Assembly: GCF_019139815.1 (NCBI RefSeq)
Contig: NZ_CP077079.1
Span: 1,798,001 to 1,862,000, forward strand
Reading direction: 5' to 3'
DNA: 64,000 bases
DNA from: Pseudomonas asgharzadehiana
GTDB taxonomy: Bacteria; Pseudomonadota; Gammaproteobacteria; Pseudomonadales; Pseudomonadaceae
The first letter of the stretch is position 1, and every line of letters starts with the position of its first letter. Positions 24,687-34,200 of this stretch are shown here, one piece after another. Both the position numbers and the translations under genes were made by a program. The notes under the pieces are model-generated. The model was not told the origin of the DNA. It did not search any database and worked only from the letters and a program-made list of their open reading frames with translations.

Positions 24687-24707
24687 ACAGGCCAAGCCTG
24701 TGATTTT
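24687..24707 (+). terminator. Weak terminator between convergent genes
   Basis: ACAGGC/GCCTGT hairpin with a 3-nt loop, followed by GATTTTAT; it ends the 77-aa gene just before the convergent sulA stop. Confidence 0.5.
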
Positions 24708-25179
24708 ATCCCAATCGAATATTCAAACTCTGCGCATCCCCTGTGCGCGCAGCACTGATCAACTGCTGTTTGGCCGTCGCGTTCAACGGGTTCAACCAGC
24801 TCACCACCGTGTGGCTACGCCCCAGGCGCAGCGCTTCACAAGTCAACTGCTGGGCGCTTTGCGTACCGCGTGGTTGCAGTAGCAGGATGCGCTCGCGGTT
24901 CAGGCCGGCATCCCGCAGCCAGGCCTGGGTGAGGCTGGCGGGCGGGGCGATCAACGTTAGCCAGCGGGCATCCTGCTCTTCGCTCAACTGACGCAGTATC
25001 GGTGCCAGCAGGCTCAGGCAGCTTCCGGCAGCGCCGCGCAACGACAGTTCACTGAACGCCTCAGGTTCGGCGCTCCAGGGCGCCTCGACTGTTTCCTTGA
25101 GAGTAGGCACAAGGGGTTGGGCCATAAAGGCTTCGAACAGCGACAGTTGCGTGTGTTGTGGGGTGTGCACGAGCTGCAT
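24706..25179 (-). CDS. sulA: SOS cell-division inhibitor SulA
   Basis: A 157-aa protein that blocks FtsZ assembly during DNA damage. The central segment LTLIAPPASLTQAWLRDAGLNRERILLLQ follows the RecA-like fold of SulA; SCLSLLAPILRQLS and VVSWLNPL are family-like. It starts 10 bp after the lexA stop, so the two form one SOS operon, the usual pseudomonad arrangement, and the SOS boxes upstream of lexA should control both. Confidence 0.9.
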   Translation of the reverse strand: MQLVHTPQHTQLSLFEAFMAQPLVPTLKETVEAPWSAEPEAFSELSLRGAAGSCLSLLAPILRQLSEEQDARWLTLIAPPASLTQAWLRDAGLNRERILLLQPRGTQSAQQLTCEALRLGRSHTVVSWLNPLNATAKQQLISAARTGDAQSLNIRLG

Positions 25180-25189
25180 GATGCCTCCT

Positions 25190-25798
25190 TTAGCGGCGAA
25201 TAACGCCGACGCTCAGGCCTTCGATCACCAGGTCCTGGTCTTTCAGATTCACTTCAATCGGGGCGAATTCAGGGTTCTCGGCCAGCAGCCAGACCTTGCT
25301 GCCTTCACGCTTGAAGCGTTTGACCGTGACTTCATCACCGATACGCGCTACGACGATCTGGCCATTGCGGGCCTCGCGGGTGGTGTGAACGGCCAGCAGG
25401 TCGCCATCGAAGATACCCACGTCCTTCATGCTCATGCCATGTACCCGCAACAGATAGTCGGCGCGCGGGTGGAAGAAGGTCGGGTTGATGTTGCAGGATT
25501 CCTCGACGTGCTGCTGCGCCAGGATCGGCGCACCGGCGGCGACGCGGCCAATGATCGGCAGTGTCGATTCGTCGGCCTTGGCTTCGAAACCAGGGATGCG
25601 AATACCTCGCGAGGCACCGGGGGTCATTTCGATCGCACCTTTGCGAGCGAGGGCCTTGAGGTGTTCTTCGGCGGCATTGGGGGACTTGAACCCCAGTTCC
25701 AGCGCAATCTCGGCTCGTGTCGGCGGATAACCGTTGTCATCGAGGCAGCGCTTGATAAAAGCCAGAATCTCAGCTTGGCGTGGCGTCAGTTTTAGCAT
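25190..25798 (-). CDS. lexA: LexA repressor
   Basis: SOS repressor and self-cleaving S24 protease, 202 aa. The N-terminal winged helix (1-65) contains [28 protein letters not shown]. The self-cleavage site is A88-G89 in RVAAGAPI, and the catalytic dyad is S123 (HGMSMKD) and K160 (VTVKRF). RecA filaments trigger cleavage. Two SOS boxes immediately upstream (25809-25843) show autoregulation. It is first gene of lexA-sulA. Confidence 0.97.
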   Translation of the reverse strand: MLKLTPRQAEILAFIKRCLDDNGYPPTRAEIALELGFKSPNAAEEHLKALARKGAIEMTPGASRGIRIPGFEAKADESTLPIIGRVAAGAPILAQQHVEESCNINPTFFHPRADYLLRVHGMSMKDVGIFDGDLLAVHTTREARNGQIVVARIGDEVTVKRFKREGSKVWLLAENPEFAPIEVNLKDQDLVIEGLSVGVIRR

Positions 25799-25808
25799 GT
25801 TGATCGCT

Positions 25809-25843
25809 CTGTCTTTTTATACAGTGACTGGGATTATATACAG
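25809..25843. promoter_or_regulatory. Tandem LexA (SOS) boxes
   Basis: Box 1, 25809-25824, is CTGT-N8-ACAG exactly (CTGTCTTTTTATACAG). Box 2, 25828-25843, is CTGG-N8-ACAG with one mismatch. They are 3 bp apart and lie 11 bp upstream of the lexA ATG on the minus strand, the double-operator layout known for autoregulated lexA. Confidence 0.9.
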
Positions 25844-26019
25844 TGAACTGCGCTTGGCAATCATCCTTTTACATGACTCCGCTGGACGGTCATTGGTCCG
25901 CCGTCCTACGCCGTTGAGATAGCGCTGCCTACAGACCTGAAAGGATGTGATTAAATAGCGCTCAAATAGATGACTGCCCGGCCGCAAAACGAACCTGCAG
26001 GCTTGACAAGACACACCCT

Positions 26020-26046
26020 GAAACGTATGTTTCAAACAAGTGTTTG
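26020..26046. promoter_or_regulatory. PsrA operator
   Basis: Two overlapping palindromes sharing one base: GAAACGTATGTTTC (26020-26033) and CAAACAAGTGTTTG (26033-26046). Both fit the published PsrA motif (G/C)AAAC-N2-4-GTTT(G/C). They end 15 bp before the psrA ATG, so negative autoregulation is expected. Confidence 0.85.
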
Positions 26047-26061
26047 TCAGGCGGAGTAGCC

Positions 26062-26769
26062 ATGGCCCAGTCGGAAACCGTTGAACGCATTCTCGATGCT
26101 GCCGAGCAATTGTTCGCGGAAAAAGGATTTGCCGAAACTTCATTGCGGCTTATCACCAGCAAGGCCGGGGTCAACCTTGCCGCAGTGAACTACCATTTCG
26201 GCTCGAAAAAGGCCCTGATCCAGGCGGTGTTCTCGCGCTTTTTGGGCCCGTTCTGCGCCAGTCTCGACCGCGAACTGGAGCGTCGCCAAGCCAAGGCCGA
26301 CAACAAGCCCAGCCTGGAAGAACTGCTGGAAATCCTCGTCGAGCAGGCCTTGGTGGTTCAGCCTCGCAGCGGCAATGACCTGTCGATCTTCATGCGTTTG
26401 TTGGGCTTGGCGTTCAGCCAGAGCCAGGGTCACTTGCGTCGTTATTTGGAAGACATGTACGGCAAGGTGTTCCGTCGCTATATGCTGCTGGTCAACGACG
26501 CCGCGCCGCGTATTCCGCCGATCGAATTGTTCTGGCGCGTGCACTTCATGCTCGGTGCGGCCGCGTTCAGCATGTCCGGGATCAAGGCGTTGCGCGCGAT
26601 TGCCGAGACCGATTTTGGCGTCAACACGTCCATCGAGCAGGTGATGCGCCTGATGGTGCCGTTCCTCGCCGCCGGCATGCGCGCCGAAACCGGTGTGACC
26701 GACCCGACCATGGCCGCCGCACAGTTGCGCCCACGCAGCAAAACCGTGCCGGTTCCCGCCAAGGTTTGA
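26062..26769 (+). CDS. psrA: TetR-family regulator PsrA
   Basis: A 235-aa TetR protein with an N-terminal helix-turn-helix (VERILDAAEQLFAEKGFAETSLRLITSKAGVNLAAVNYHFGSKK, split here as residues about 6-50) and a helical ligand domain. In pseudomonads PsrA senses long-chain fatty acids, represses itself and fadBA and activates rpoS. The operator just upstream and its place between lexA and nagZ support the name. GGAG stands before the ATG at 26062; the six upstream codons overlap the ribosome site. Confidence 0.94.
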   Translation: MAQSETVERILDAAEQLFAEKGFAETSLRLITSKAGVNLAAVNYHFGSKKALIQAVFSRFLGPFCASLDRELERRQAKADNKPSLEELLEILVEQALVVQPRSGNDLSIFMRLLGLAFSQSQGHLRRYLEDMYGKVFRRYMLLVNDAAPRIPPIELFWRVHFMLGAAAFSMSGIKALRAIAETDFGVNTSIEQVMRLMVPFLAAGMRAETGVTDPTMAAAQLRPRSKTVPVPAKV

Positions 26770-26914
26770 CCGCTCCGGGTGTGCGCGGCCGCTTGCATCC
26801 GCTAAGCTAGCCGCCATGCCGATTTCAGCTATTTACTCGCAACCCGTTGTACCTCGCTGTGCTTATTGCGCCGCTTGAGGGCAACGGGTTGTGCGCGTTA
26901 TTTAAGGAAGGTTT

Positions 26915-27925
26915 ATGACTGCTGCCCTGCAAGGTTCTTTGATGGTCGACGTTGCCGGTACCTGGCTGACGGCCGAGGATCGCCACCTGTTGCGCCAGCC
27001 GGAAGTGGGTGGCGTGATCATTTTTGCGCGCAATATCGAACACCCGCGCCAAGTGCGGGAGCTGAGTGCGGCGGTTCGCGCGGTGCGCCCGGACCTGCTG
27101 CTGGCTGTCGACCAAGAGGGCGGTCGGGTACAGCGCCTGCGCCAGGGCTTTGTGCGTCTGCCGGCCATGCGCGCGTTGGCGGACAACCCCAACGCTGAGT
27201 ACCTGGCCGAACAGTGCGGCTGGGTCATGGCCACCGAAGTGCTGGCCGTCGGCCTGGACCTGAGCTTCGCCCCGGTGCTGGACCTGGACTACCAGCGCAG
27301 CGCCGTGGTGGGCACGCGTTCTTTCGAGGGCGATCCCGAGCGCGCCGCCGTGCTTGCCGGGGCGTTTATTCGTGGCATGAACAGCGCGGGTATGGCCGCT
27401 ACCGGCAAGCATTTCCCTGGCCACGGTTGGGCTGAGGCCGATTCCCACGTCGCCATTCCCAATGACGAACGAAGCCTGGTACAGATTCGCGCGAATGACC
27501 TGATACCTTTCGCACGTTTGAGCAAGCAACTGGCGGCGGTGATGCCGGCGCATGTGATCTACCCGCAGGTCGACGCCCAGCCCGCCGGCTTTTCGCGCCG
27601 CTGGCTGCAGGAGATTCTGCGTGGCGAGCTGCAATTTGACGGGGTGATTTTCAGCGATGATCTGTCCATGGCCGGTGCCCATGTGGTTGGTGACGCAGCC
27701 AGTCGCATAGAAGCGGCGCTGACCGCCGGTTGCGACATGGGGTTGGTGTGCAATGATCGCGCGGCTGCCGAGCTGGCACTCACCGCAGCGCAGCGCATGA
27801 ATGTCAAGCCGTCGGCACGGATCGCGCGCATGCGCGGCCAGGGGATCGCTTCACCGGACTACAAGCAGGATCCGCGTTGGTTGGCGGCGCTGACTGCTCT
27901 GAGGGCCGCCCAACTCATCGAATGA
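26915..27925 (+). CDS. nagZ: Beta-N-acetylhexosaminidase
   Basis: Cytoplasmic family-3 glycosidase, 336 aa, that removes GlcNAc from anhydro-muropeptides in cell-wall recycling; its product feeds AmpR-type beta-lactamase control where that exists. The signature KHFPGHG is at 165-171 with D175/H177 following, and the nucleophile D248 lies in FSDDLSMAGAH. AAGGAAGG precedes the ATG at a good distance. Together with slt and usual muropeptide permeases it belongs to the recycling route. Confidence 0.95.
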   Translation: MTAALQGSLMVDVAGTWLTAEDRHLLRQPEVGGVIIFARNIEHPRQVRELSAAVRAVRPDLLLAVDQEGGRVQRLRQGFVRLPAMRALADNPNAEYLAEQCGWVMATEVLAVGLDLSFAPVLDLDYQRSAVVGTRSFEGDPERAAVLAGAFIRGMNSAGMAATGKHFPGHGWAEADSHVAIPNDERSLVQIRANDLIPFARLSKQLAAVMPAHVIYPQVDAQPAGFSRRWLQEILRGELQFDGVIFSDDLSMAGAHVVGDAASRIEAALTAGCDMGLVCNDRAAAELALTAAQRMNVKPSARIARMRGQGIASPDYKQDPRWLAALTALRAAQLIE

Positions 27926-27943
27926 TTGGGCATCCGGCGCACT

Positions 27944-30640
27944 CTAACCGCGCTTCTCTTGTTTAGTGGGCAACGGCGCAAACAGCGCTTCGATATCTTC
28001 GTTGCCCAACTGCCAGTCCCCGGTGGTACGTCCATCCAGCACGCCCGCTGCCAAGTCGGATTTTTCTTTCTGCAGGTGCTGGATTTTCTCCTCCACCGTG
28101 CCGCGGGCAATCATCTTGTAGACGAATACCGGCTTCTCTTGCCCGATGCGATACGCACGGTCGGTGGCCTGGTTTTCCGTGGCCGGGTTCCACCAAGGGT
28201 CGTAGTGGATCACGGTATCGGCTTCGGTCAGGTTCAGGCCGACACCGCCTGCCTTCAGGCTGATCAGAAAAATCTGCAGCTTGCCGCTTTGGAAATCCTT
28301 CACCGGCGTGCGTCGATCACGGGTCTGGCCGGTCAGCAGGGCGTAGGCAATCCCGCGTTTTTTCAGTTCTGCTTCGATCAGGCTCAGCATCGAGGTGAAC
28401 TGGGAAAACAACAGGATGCGCCGGCCTTCGGCAAACAGCTCCTCAAGCATTTCCAGCAGGCTGTCGAGTTTGCCCGAGGTGCTGCCACGGGCGGGCAGGG
28501 TAGCGTCGTTGATCAGGCGCAAATCGCAACACACCTGGCGCAGCTTGAGCAGCGCCTCAAGAATGATGATCTGGCTGCGCGCCACGCCCTTGCGGGTGAT
28601 CTCGTCGCGGACTTTTTTGTCCATGGCCAGGCGCATGGTTTCGTACACGTCGCGCTGCGCTTCGTTGAGGTCCACCCAGTGGATGATCTCGGTCTTGGGC
28701 GGCAATTCCGTGGCCACCTGTTCCTTGGTACGCCGCAGCAGGAACGGCTTGATCCGACCATTGAGGTGCTGCAATCGCACCTCGCTGCCGCGTTTTTCGA
28801 TGGGCACGCGGTAATCGCGGTTGAAGCTTTTTACGTCGCCCAGCCAGCCCGGCAACAGGAAGTGGAACAGCGACCACAGCTCACCCAAGTGGTTTTCCAG
28901 TGGCGTGCCACTCAGGCACAGGCGTTGCCGCGCGTTCAGCTCGCTTGCGGCCTGGGCGGCCTTGCTGGAGGGGTTCTTGATGTACTGGGCTTCATCGAGA
29001 ATCAGCACATGCAAGGGCAGGGCGGCCAGCCGTTCGATGTCCTTGGGCAGCAGCGCATAGGTGGTCAGCAGCAGGTCGTAATCCTGCAGGTTGTCGAAAT
29101 GCTTCTTGCGCCCGGCACCGTACAGCGCCAGCACTTTCAATTGTGGAGTGAAGTGCGCCGCCTCATCGAGCCAATTGGGGATCAGGCTCGTGGGCATGAC
29201 CACCATGCACGGCCGATCCAGGCGCCCGGCGATCTTTTCGCTCAGCATATGTGCCAAGGTCTGCAGGGTTTTGCCCAGGCCCATGTCATCCGCGAGAATG
29301 CCACCGACGTCGAGCTGGCGCAGCGACTGCATCCAGCTCAAGCCTTCCAGCTGATAGGGGCGCAGCGTCGCATTCAAGCCTTCGGGCGCCACACACGTGA
29401 AGTCCTTGATATCCCGCAGGCGCTGGGCGAAGTGGCGGATCTTCTCGCCACCCTCCCACTGCAGGGGCAGGTCTTGCAGAGGGTTCAAGCGAATCGCATC
29501 GGCCTTGGCCAGGCGCAGGGTGGTGGTGCCGGGCTCTTGCAGGTAGAACTCGCCCAATGTGGCCAGCACCGGTTTCAGGCGGCCGTAGGGCAGTGCCACT
29601 TGCAGGGGGCCGTGGCCGCCGTTGGGCAAGCCGGGAATGTTCACCAGGATCAGTTCGTCATCGCGGCGGCGCGCGACTTTTTCCGGGTTGAGGATCTCGA
29701 TGTGGGAGCGCATCAGGTTCAGCAGGATCGGTAGCAGGCTCAGGCGTTCACCGTTGACGATGATCCCCAGCTCCAGGTCGAACCAGTCACGCTCGGGCCC
29801 TTCATCGACGGTGGCGTACCAGTCATCGACCGGGCTCAGGTCGAAGCCGAAATCCTCATCGATCTGCAACTCCCACCCCGCGCTGCGCAAGGTGGGCGAT
29901 GCATTGAGGGTGAAGTTCAGCCAGGCGCTGTCATTGACCATCTCGAACAGCTCGCCGGCGCTTTCAGGCAAGGCCTTGCTTTGGCGCGTGGCGATTTTGA
30001 AGCCCAGCAGGCGCAGTTGCTCGCGATAGCGCTGCTCCAGCTCGGGATGCCGCTTGATGCGCAGGCTCTGGGTTTCCTGGCGCACAATAATGTCGGCGTT
30101 CTTCTGCCCGCTGACATAGTTGCCCAAATAGTTGAACGACAGCGCCGCGCGGTGCTGGATATAGCGCTGCATCTTGCCGTTGCGCGGCTCAAACGCACTG
30201 AATTCGACACTGGCCAGCCACAGGCGCGGGATCGGTAGCACATCGTCCATCACCACTTGCGGCAGCACCACGCGGTTATCCAGCACGGCCTGGAGTTTTT
30301 GCAACAACTCGGCATCCTGGGCCGCTGCCGGGTAGGCCAGGGTTTCCTGGACTTTGAGCAGCACGGCCGCGATGTGTTTGCAGTTGGTGTGCACCGGGCA
30401 GGTACAGCGGCTGTCCACCAGGATCAACGTGCCCTTGGCTGACTCGCGCAGTGAAATGGTCTGCCGATAAACGTTGCCGCCCGAGCCTTCGCAATTGGCG
30501 ATGATGGTGCTGTCGCCGGATTCGACGATGCGCACGCGGTTCTCCAAGGCATACCGCCGCCCGCGCTCCAGGCTTTGCTCTTTGAAGCGATTGGCCCACG
30601 AAGGGGCCAGGGGCTTGGTCAACGACGACGTCAGGGGCAT
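27944..30640 (-). CDS. SNF2-family helicase with SWIM zinc finger
   Basis: An 898-aa double-stranded DNA translocase. An N-terminal SWIM finger has C79, C81, C87 and H89 (CTCPVHTNCKH). The C-terminal SNF2 ATPase has motif I DDMGLGKTLQT, motif II LDEAQYIKN, motif III LSGTPLENHL, and motif V/VI GVGLNLTEADTVIHYD and ATDRAYRIGQ. Family knowledge suggests chromosome or transcription-complex remodelling; the substrate is unknown. It begins 9 bp after the CsiV-like gene, so mfd, csiV and this gene look like one operon of DNA- and stress-linked functions. The gene product is full length. Confidence 0.92.
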   Translation of the reverse strand: MPLTSSLTKPLAPSWANRFKEQSLERGRRYALENRVRIVESGDSTIIANCEGSGGNVYRQTISLRESAKGTLILVDSRCTCPVHTNCKHIAAVLLKVQETLAYPAAAQDAELLQKLQAVLDNRVVLPQVVMDDVLPIPRLWLASVEFSAFEPRNGKMQRYIQHRAALSFNYLGNYVSGQKNADIIVRQETQSLRIKRHPELEQRYREQLRLLGFKIATRQSKALPESAGELFEMVNDSAWLNFTLNASPTLRSAGWELQIDEDFGFDLSPVDDWYATVDEGPERDWFDLELGIIVNGERLSLLPILLNLMRSHIEILNPEKVARRRDDELILVNIPGLPNGGHGPLQVALPYGRLKPVLATLGEFYLQEPGTTTLRLAKADAIRLNPLQDLPLQWEGGEKIRHFAQRLRDIKDFTCVAPEGLNATLRPYQLEGLSWMQSLRQLDVGGILADDMGLGKTLQTLAHMLSEKIAGRLDRPCMVVMPTSLIPNWLDEAAHFTPQLKVLALYGAGRKKHFDNLQDYDLLLTTYALLPKDIERLAALPLHVLILDEAQYIKNPSSKAAQAASELNARQRLCLSGTPLENHLGELWSLFHFLLPGWLGDVKSFNRDYRVPIEKRGSEVRLQHLNGRIKPFLLRRTKEQVATELPPKTEIIHWVDLNEAQRDVYETMRLAMDKKVRDEITRKGVARSQIIILEALLKLRQVCCDLRLINDATLPARGSTSGKLDSLLEMLEELFAEGRRILLFSQFTSMLSLIEAELKKRGIAYALLTGQTRDRRTPVKDFQSGKLQIFLISLKAGGVGLNLTEADTVIHYDPWWNPATENQATDRAYRIGQEKPVFVYKMIARGTVEEKIQHLQKEKSDLAAGVLDGRTTGDWQLGNEDIEALFAPLPTKQEKRG

Positions 30641-30649
30641 GGCGCTGGA

Positions 30650-31216
30650 TCAGTCCTGGATGTCGGGCGGTGGTGCGCTGGGTGGCTTGGCGGTCAGCGA
30701 GGTAATCTTGATCAGCAGCGCCAGGTGGCCGCCATCCAGGTAATTGAGCTGATTGTTCTTGGTGCGCACGTCGGTCTGGCTCAGGTGTTCGCTGGCGATC
30801 ACGCTGGCGTTGCTGTCGAACTGGTTGACCCAGAACTGCGCATCGATATCGGTGAAGCGGCCCAGTTGCAGGCTCAATGTGCCCTCAATGGGAAACTGGC
30901 CGAACTGCTCCTGACCGTCGGTGATCGCGATTTTCACCGGCTGCTCGCCCAGGTTCTGCTCCCAGGTTTTATGCGCCAGCACGGTGTAGCTGCTATCGGC
31001 ATTGAGCTTGTCGACGATGTTGTTCAGGCGCGGCGGGCTCATTTTATCGCCCAGGCGCACGGCCCCGGCATCCCAGTTTTCCGGCGCGGCGCGGCTGTTG
31101 ATCACGGGCTCCGCGTTCTGGCGTACCAAAATCATTTCTACCAGGTACGGGCTGTCGGCGAAGGCCGAAGGCGCCACGACTACCAACAACAAGCTCAGCA
31201 TGCGGAACAAGCGCAT
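30650..31216 (-). CDS. CsiV-like periplasmic protein
   Basis: A 188-aa protein with a signal peptide (MRLFRMLSLLLVVVAPSAFA) followed by SPYLVEMILVRQ, the start typical of CsiV, a Shewanella protein that binds peptidoglycan and aids respiratory function. Conserved WxxN and LSLQLGRF segments follow. The ATG at 31216 has AAGGA 7 nt upstream; the longer frame begins with TTG at 31231. It lies 11 bp after mfd and 9 bp before the SNF2 gene. Function in pseudomonads is unknown. Confidence 0.8.
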   Translation of the reverse strand: MRLFRMLSLLLVVVAPSAFADSPYLVEMILVRQNAEPVINSRAAPENWDAGAVRLGDKMSPPRLNNIVDKLNADSSYTVLAHKTWEQNLGEQPVKIAITDGQEQFGQFPIEGTLSLQLGRFTDIDAQFWVNQFDSNASVIASEHLSQTDVRTKNNQLNYLDGGHLALLIKITSLTAKPPSAPPPDIQD

Positions 31217-31227
31217 TGGGGCGTCCT

Positions 31228-34200
31228 TCAAACAGATTTCGGAATGAGGCGCTCAAACAACGCCTCCAGGGTATTGAAGCGTTCTTCGGCACGTTCCATC
31301 GGCACCATGAATTTGAACAGCGTAGCCCCTTCGAACTTGTAGCGGTTGGGCTGGCCCTGGATCAACTTGATCAGCACCAAGGGATCTACCGGCGTCTGCG
31401 CTTCGAACTCGATACGCCCGCCCTGAGGCCCGGCGTCGACTTTCTTTATTCCCAACTGCTCGGCCTGCAGTTTGAGCAGCGTCAGGCGCACAAGGTTCTT
31501 GGTCGGTTCCGGCAGCAGGCCGAAGCGGTCGATCATCTCGACCTGCAAATCCTTGAGGCCTTCTTCGTCGGTGGCCGAGGCGATGCGCTTGTACAGGATC
31601 AGCCGCGCGTGCACGTCGGGCAGATAGTCTTCGGGAATCAAGGCCGGTAGGCGCAGGTTGATTTCCGGGCCACCGCCCAGGGGTTGGTCGAGGTTCGGTT
31701 GTTCACCCTTGCGGATGGCTTTCACGGCGCGCTCGAGCATTTCCATATAAAGGGTGAAACCCACCGCCTGGATCTGCCCGCTCTGGCCGTCGCCCAGCAG
31801 TTCGCCGGCGCCACGGATTTCGAGGTCGTTGGTGGCCAGCACAAACCCTGCGCCCAGGTCCTGGGTGTTGGCGATAGCTTCCAGGCGCTTTTCTGCGTCG
31901 GAGGTGATCTGTTGGCGCGGCGGCGTCAGCAGGTAGGCATAAGCCTGGTGGTGACTGCGCCCAACGCGGCCGCGCAGCTGATGCAGTTGCGCCAGGCCGA
32001 ACTTGTCGGCGCGCTCGATGATGATGGTATTGGCGCTCGGCACGTCGATGCCGGTCTCGATGATGGTCGAGGCGATCAGCACGTTGAAGCGCTTGTGGTA
32101 GAAGTCGCTCATCACCTGTTCGAGTTCGCGCTCGCGCATCTGCCCGTGGCCGATGGCGATGCGTGCTTCGGGCACCAGTTCGGCGAGGTCGGCGGCGCAT
32201 TTCTCGATGGTCTTCACGTCGTTGTGCAGGTAGTACACCTGGCCGCCGCGCAGCAGTTCGCGCAGCAGGGCTTCTTTGACCGTGCTTTTGTTCTGTTCCA
32301 TGACGAAGGTGCGCACCGACAGGCGTCGCGCCGGCGGCGTGGCGATGATCGACAGGTCGCGCATGCCCGACACGGCCATGTTCAGGGTGCGTGGGATTGG
32401 CGTTGCAGTGAGCGTAAGAATGTCGACTTCACTGCGCAGGGCCTTGAGCTGTTCTTTTTGCCGTACGCCAAAGCGGTGTTCTTCGTCGATGATCACTAGG
32501 CCCAGGTTCTTGATCTTCACATCGTCCGACAGCAGCTTGTGGGTGCCGATCACGATGTCGATCTTGCCTTCGGCCAAATCGGCGACGGCCGCGTTCACTT
32601 CCTTGGCCGACTTGAAGCGGCTCATCACTTCGACGGTTACCGGCCAGTCGGCAAAGCGATCGCGGAAGCTGTTGTAGTGCTGCTGGGCGAGCAGTGTGGT
32701 CGGTACCAGGATCGCCACTTGGCGGCCGCCGTGCACGGCAATAAAGGCGGCGCGCATGGCCACTTCGGTTTTGCCGAAGCCTACGTCGCCGCAGACCAGG
32801 CGGTCCATCGGCTTGGGCGCGAGCATGTCGGCGCGCACCGCTTCGATGGTGGTTTGCTGGTCTGGGGTTTCTTCGAAGGCGAAGCCGGCGCTGAAGGTGG
32901 CGTAGTCGGCTTTCGGGTCGGCGAACGCATACCCTTCGCGGGCCGCGCGGCGCGCATAAATGTCGAGCAGTTCGGCGGCCACGTCGCGCACCTGTTCGGC
33001 GGCCTTGCGCTTGGCTTTCTGCCAAGTCTCGGAGCCCAGGCGGTGCAGCGGTGCCAGGGCGTCGTCGCTGCCGGTGTAGCGGGCGATCAGGTGCAGGTTG
33101 GCCACTGGCACGTAGAGTTTGGCGCCCTCGGCGTATTCCATGGTGAGGAATTCGGCTGCCTGGTTATCGATCTCCAGGGTCTGCAAACCGAGGTAGCGAC
33201 CGACGCCGTGGTCGATATGCACCACCGGCGCGCCTTCGCGCAACTCTGTGAGGTTCTTGATCACCGCGTCGTTGTTGGCGTCGGCGCGTTTTTCACGGCG
33301 ACGACGCTGCATCACGCGCTGGCCGAACAGTGGGCTCTCGGCGATCAGGGCCAGGGCCGGGTCGTCCAGCAACAAGCCTTCATCCAGGGGGGCGATGGTG
33401 ATCGCCAGGCGCTCTTTGCTGCTGATGAAGTCCGGCCAGCTGTCGACGGTTTTCGGCCGCAGCTTCAGGCGCTCCAGCAGCTCCAGCAGCACTTCACGGC
33501 GCCCGGCGGATTCGGCGGTAAACAGCACGCGGCCGGGGAAGCCACCCAGGAAGTTCGACAGCGCTTCCAGCGGCTGGTTGGCCTTGGCTTCAATCGCCAG
33601 GTTTGGCAACGCTTGCGCCGGGAAACGTTCGCGGCCACCGCCTGCGTCCACGTCCTGTTGGCTGGCGACCACGCGCGGCCAGTTTTTGAGGCGTGCGAAG
33701 CAGTCTTCCACCGGCAGGAACAGTTCGGCGGGCGGCAGTAAAGGCCGGGAGGGGTCGACGCGGCGTTCTTCGTAGCGGTTGCGCACGTCGTTCCAGAAGT
33801 TCTCGGCCGCTTGCTCAATGCCTGGCAGCGAGAACACTTGGGTGTCCTGGGGCAGGTAATCGAACAGGGTCGAGGTTTCGTCGAAGAACAACGGCAGGTA
33901 GTACTCGATACCGGCCGGCGTAATCCCGCTGCTCAAGTCCTGGAAGATCGGGCAGCGGCGGAAGTCCACGTCGAAGCGCTCGCGAAAGCGCGCCTTGAAA
34001 CGGGTGACCGCATCTTTTTGCAGTGGAAATTCCCGCGCCGGCAACAGCTTGACCGATTCCACCTTGTCGATGGAACGCTGGTTTTCCGGATCGAAGGTGC
34101 GCAGGGTCTCGATTTCGTCATCGAACAGGTCGATGCGGTACGGTAACTTGCTGCCCATCGGGAACAGGTCGATCAGGGCGCCGCGCACCGCGAACTCGCC

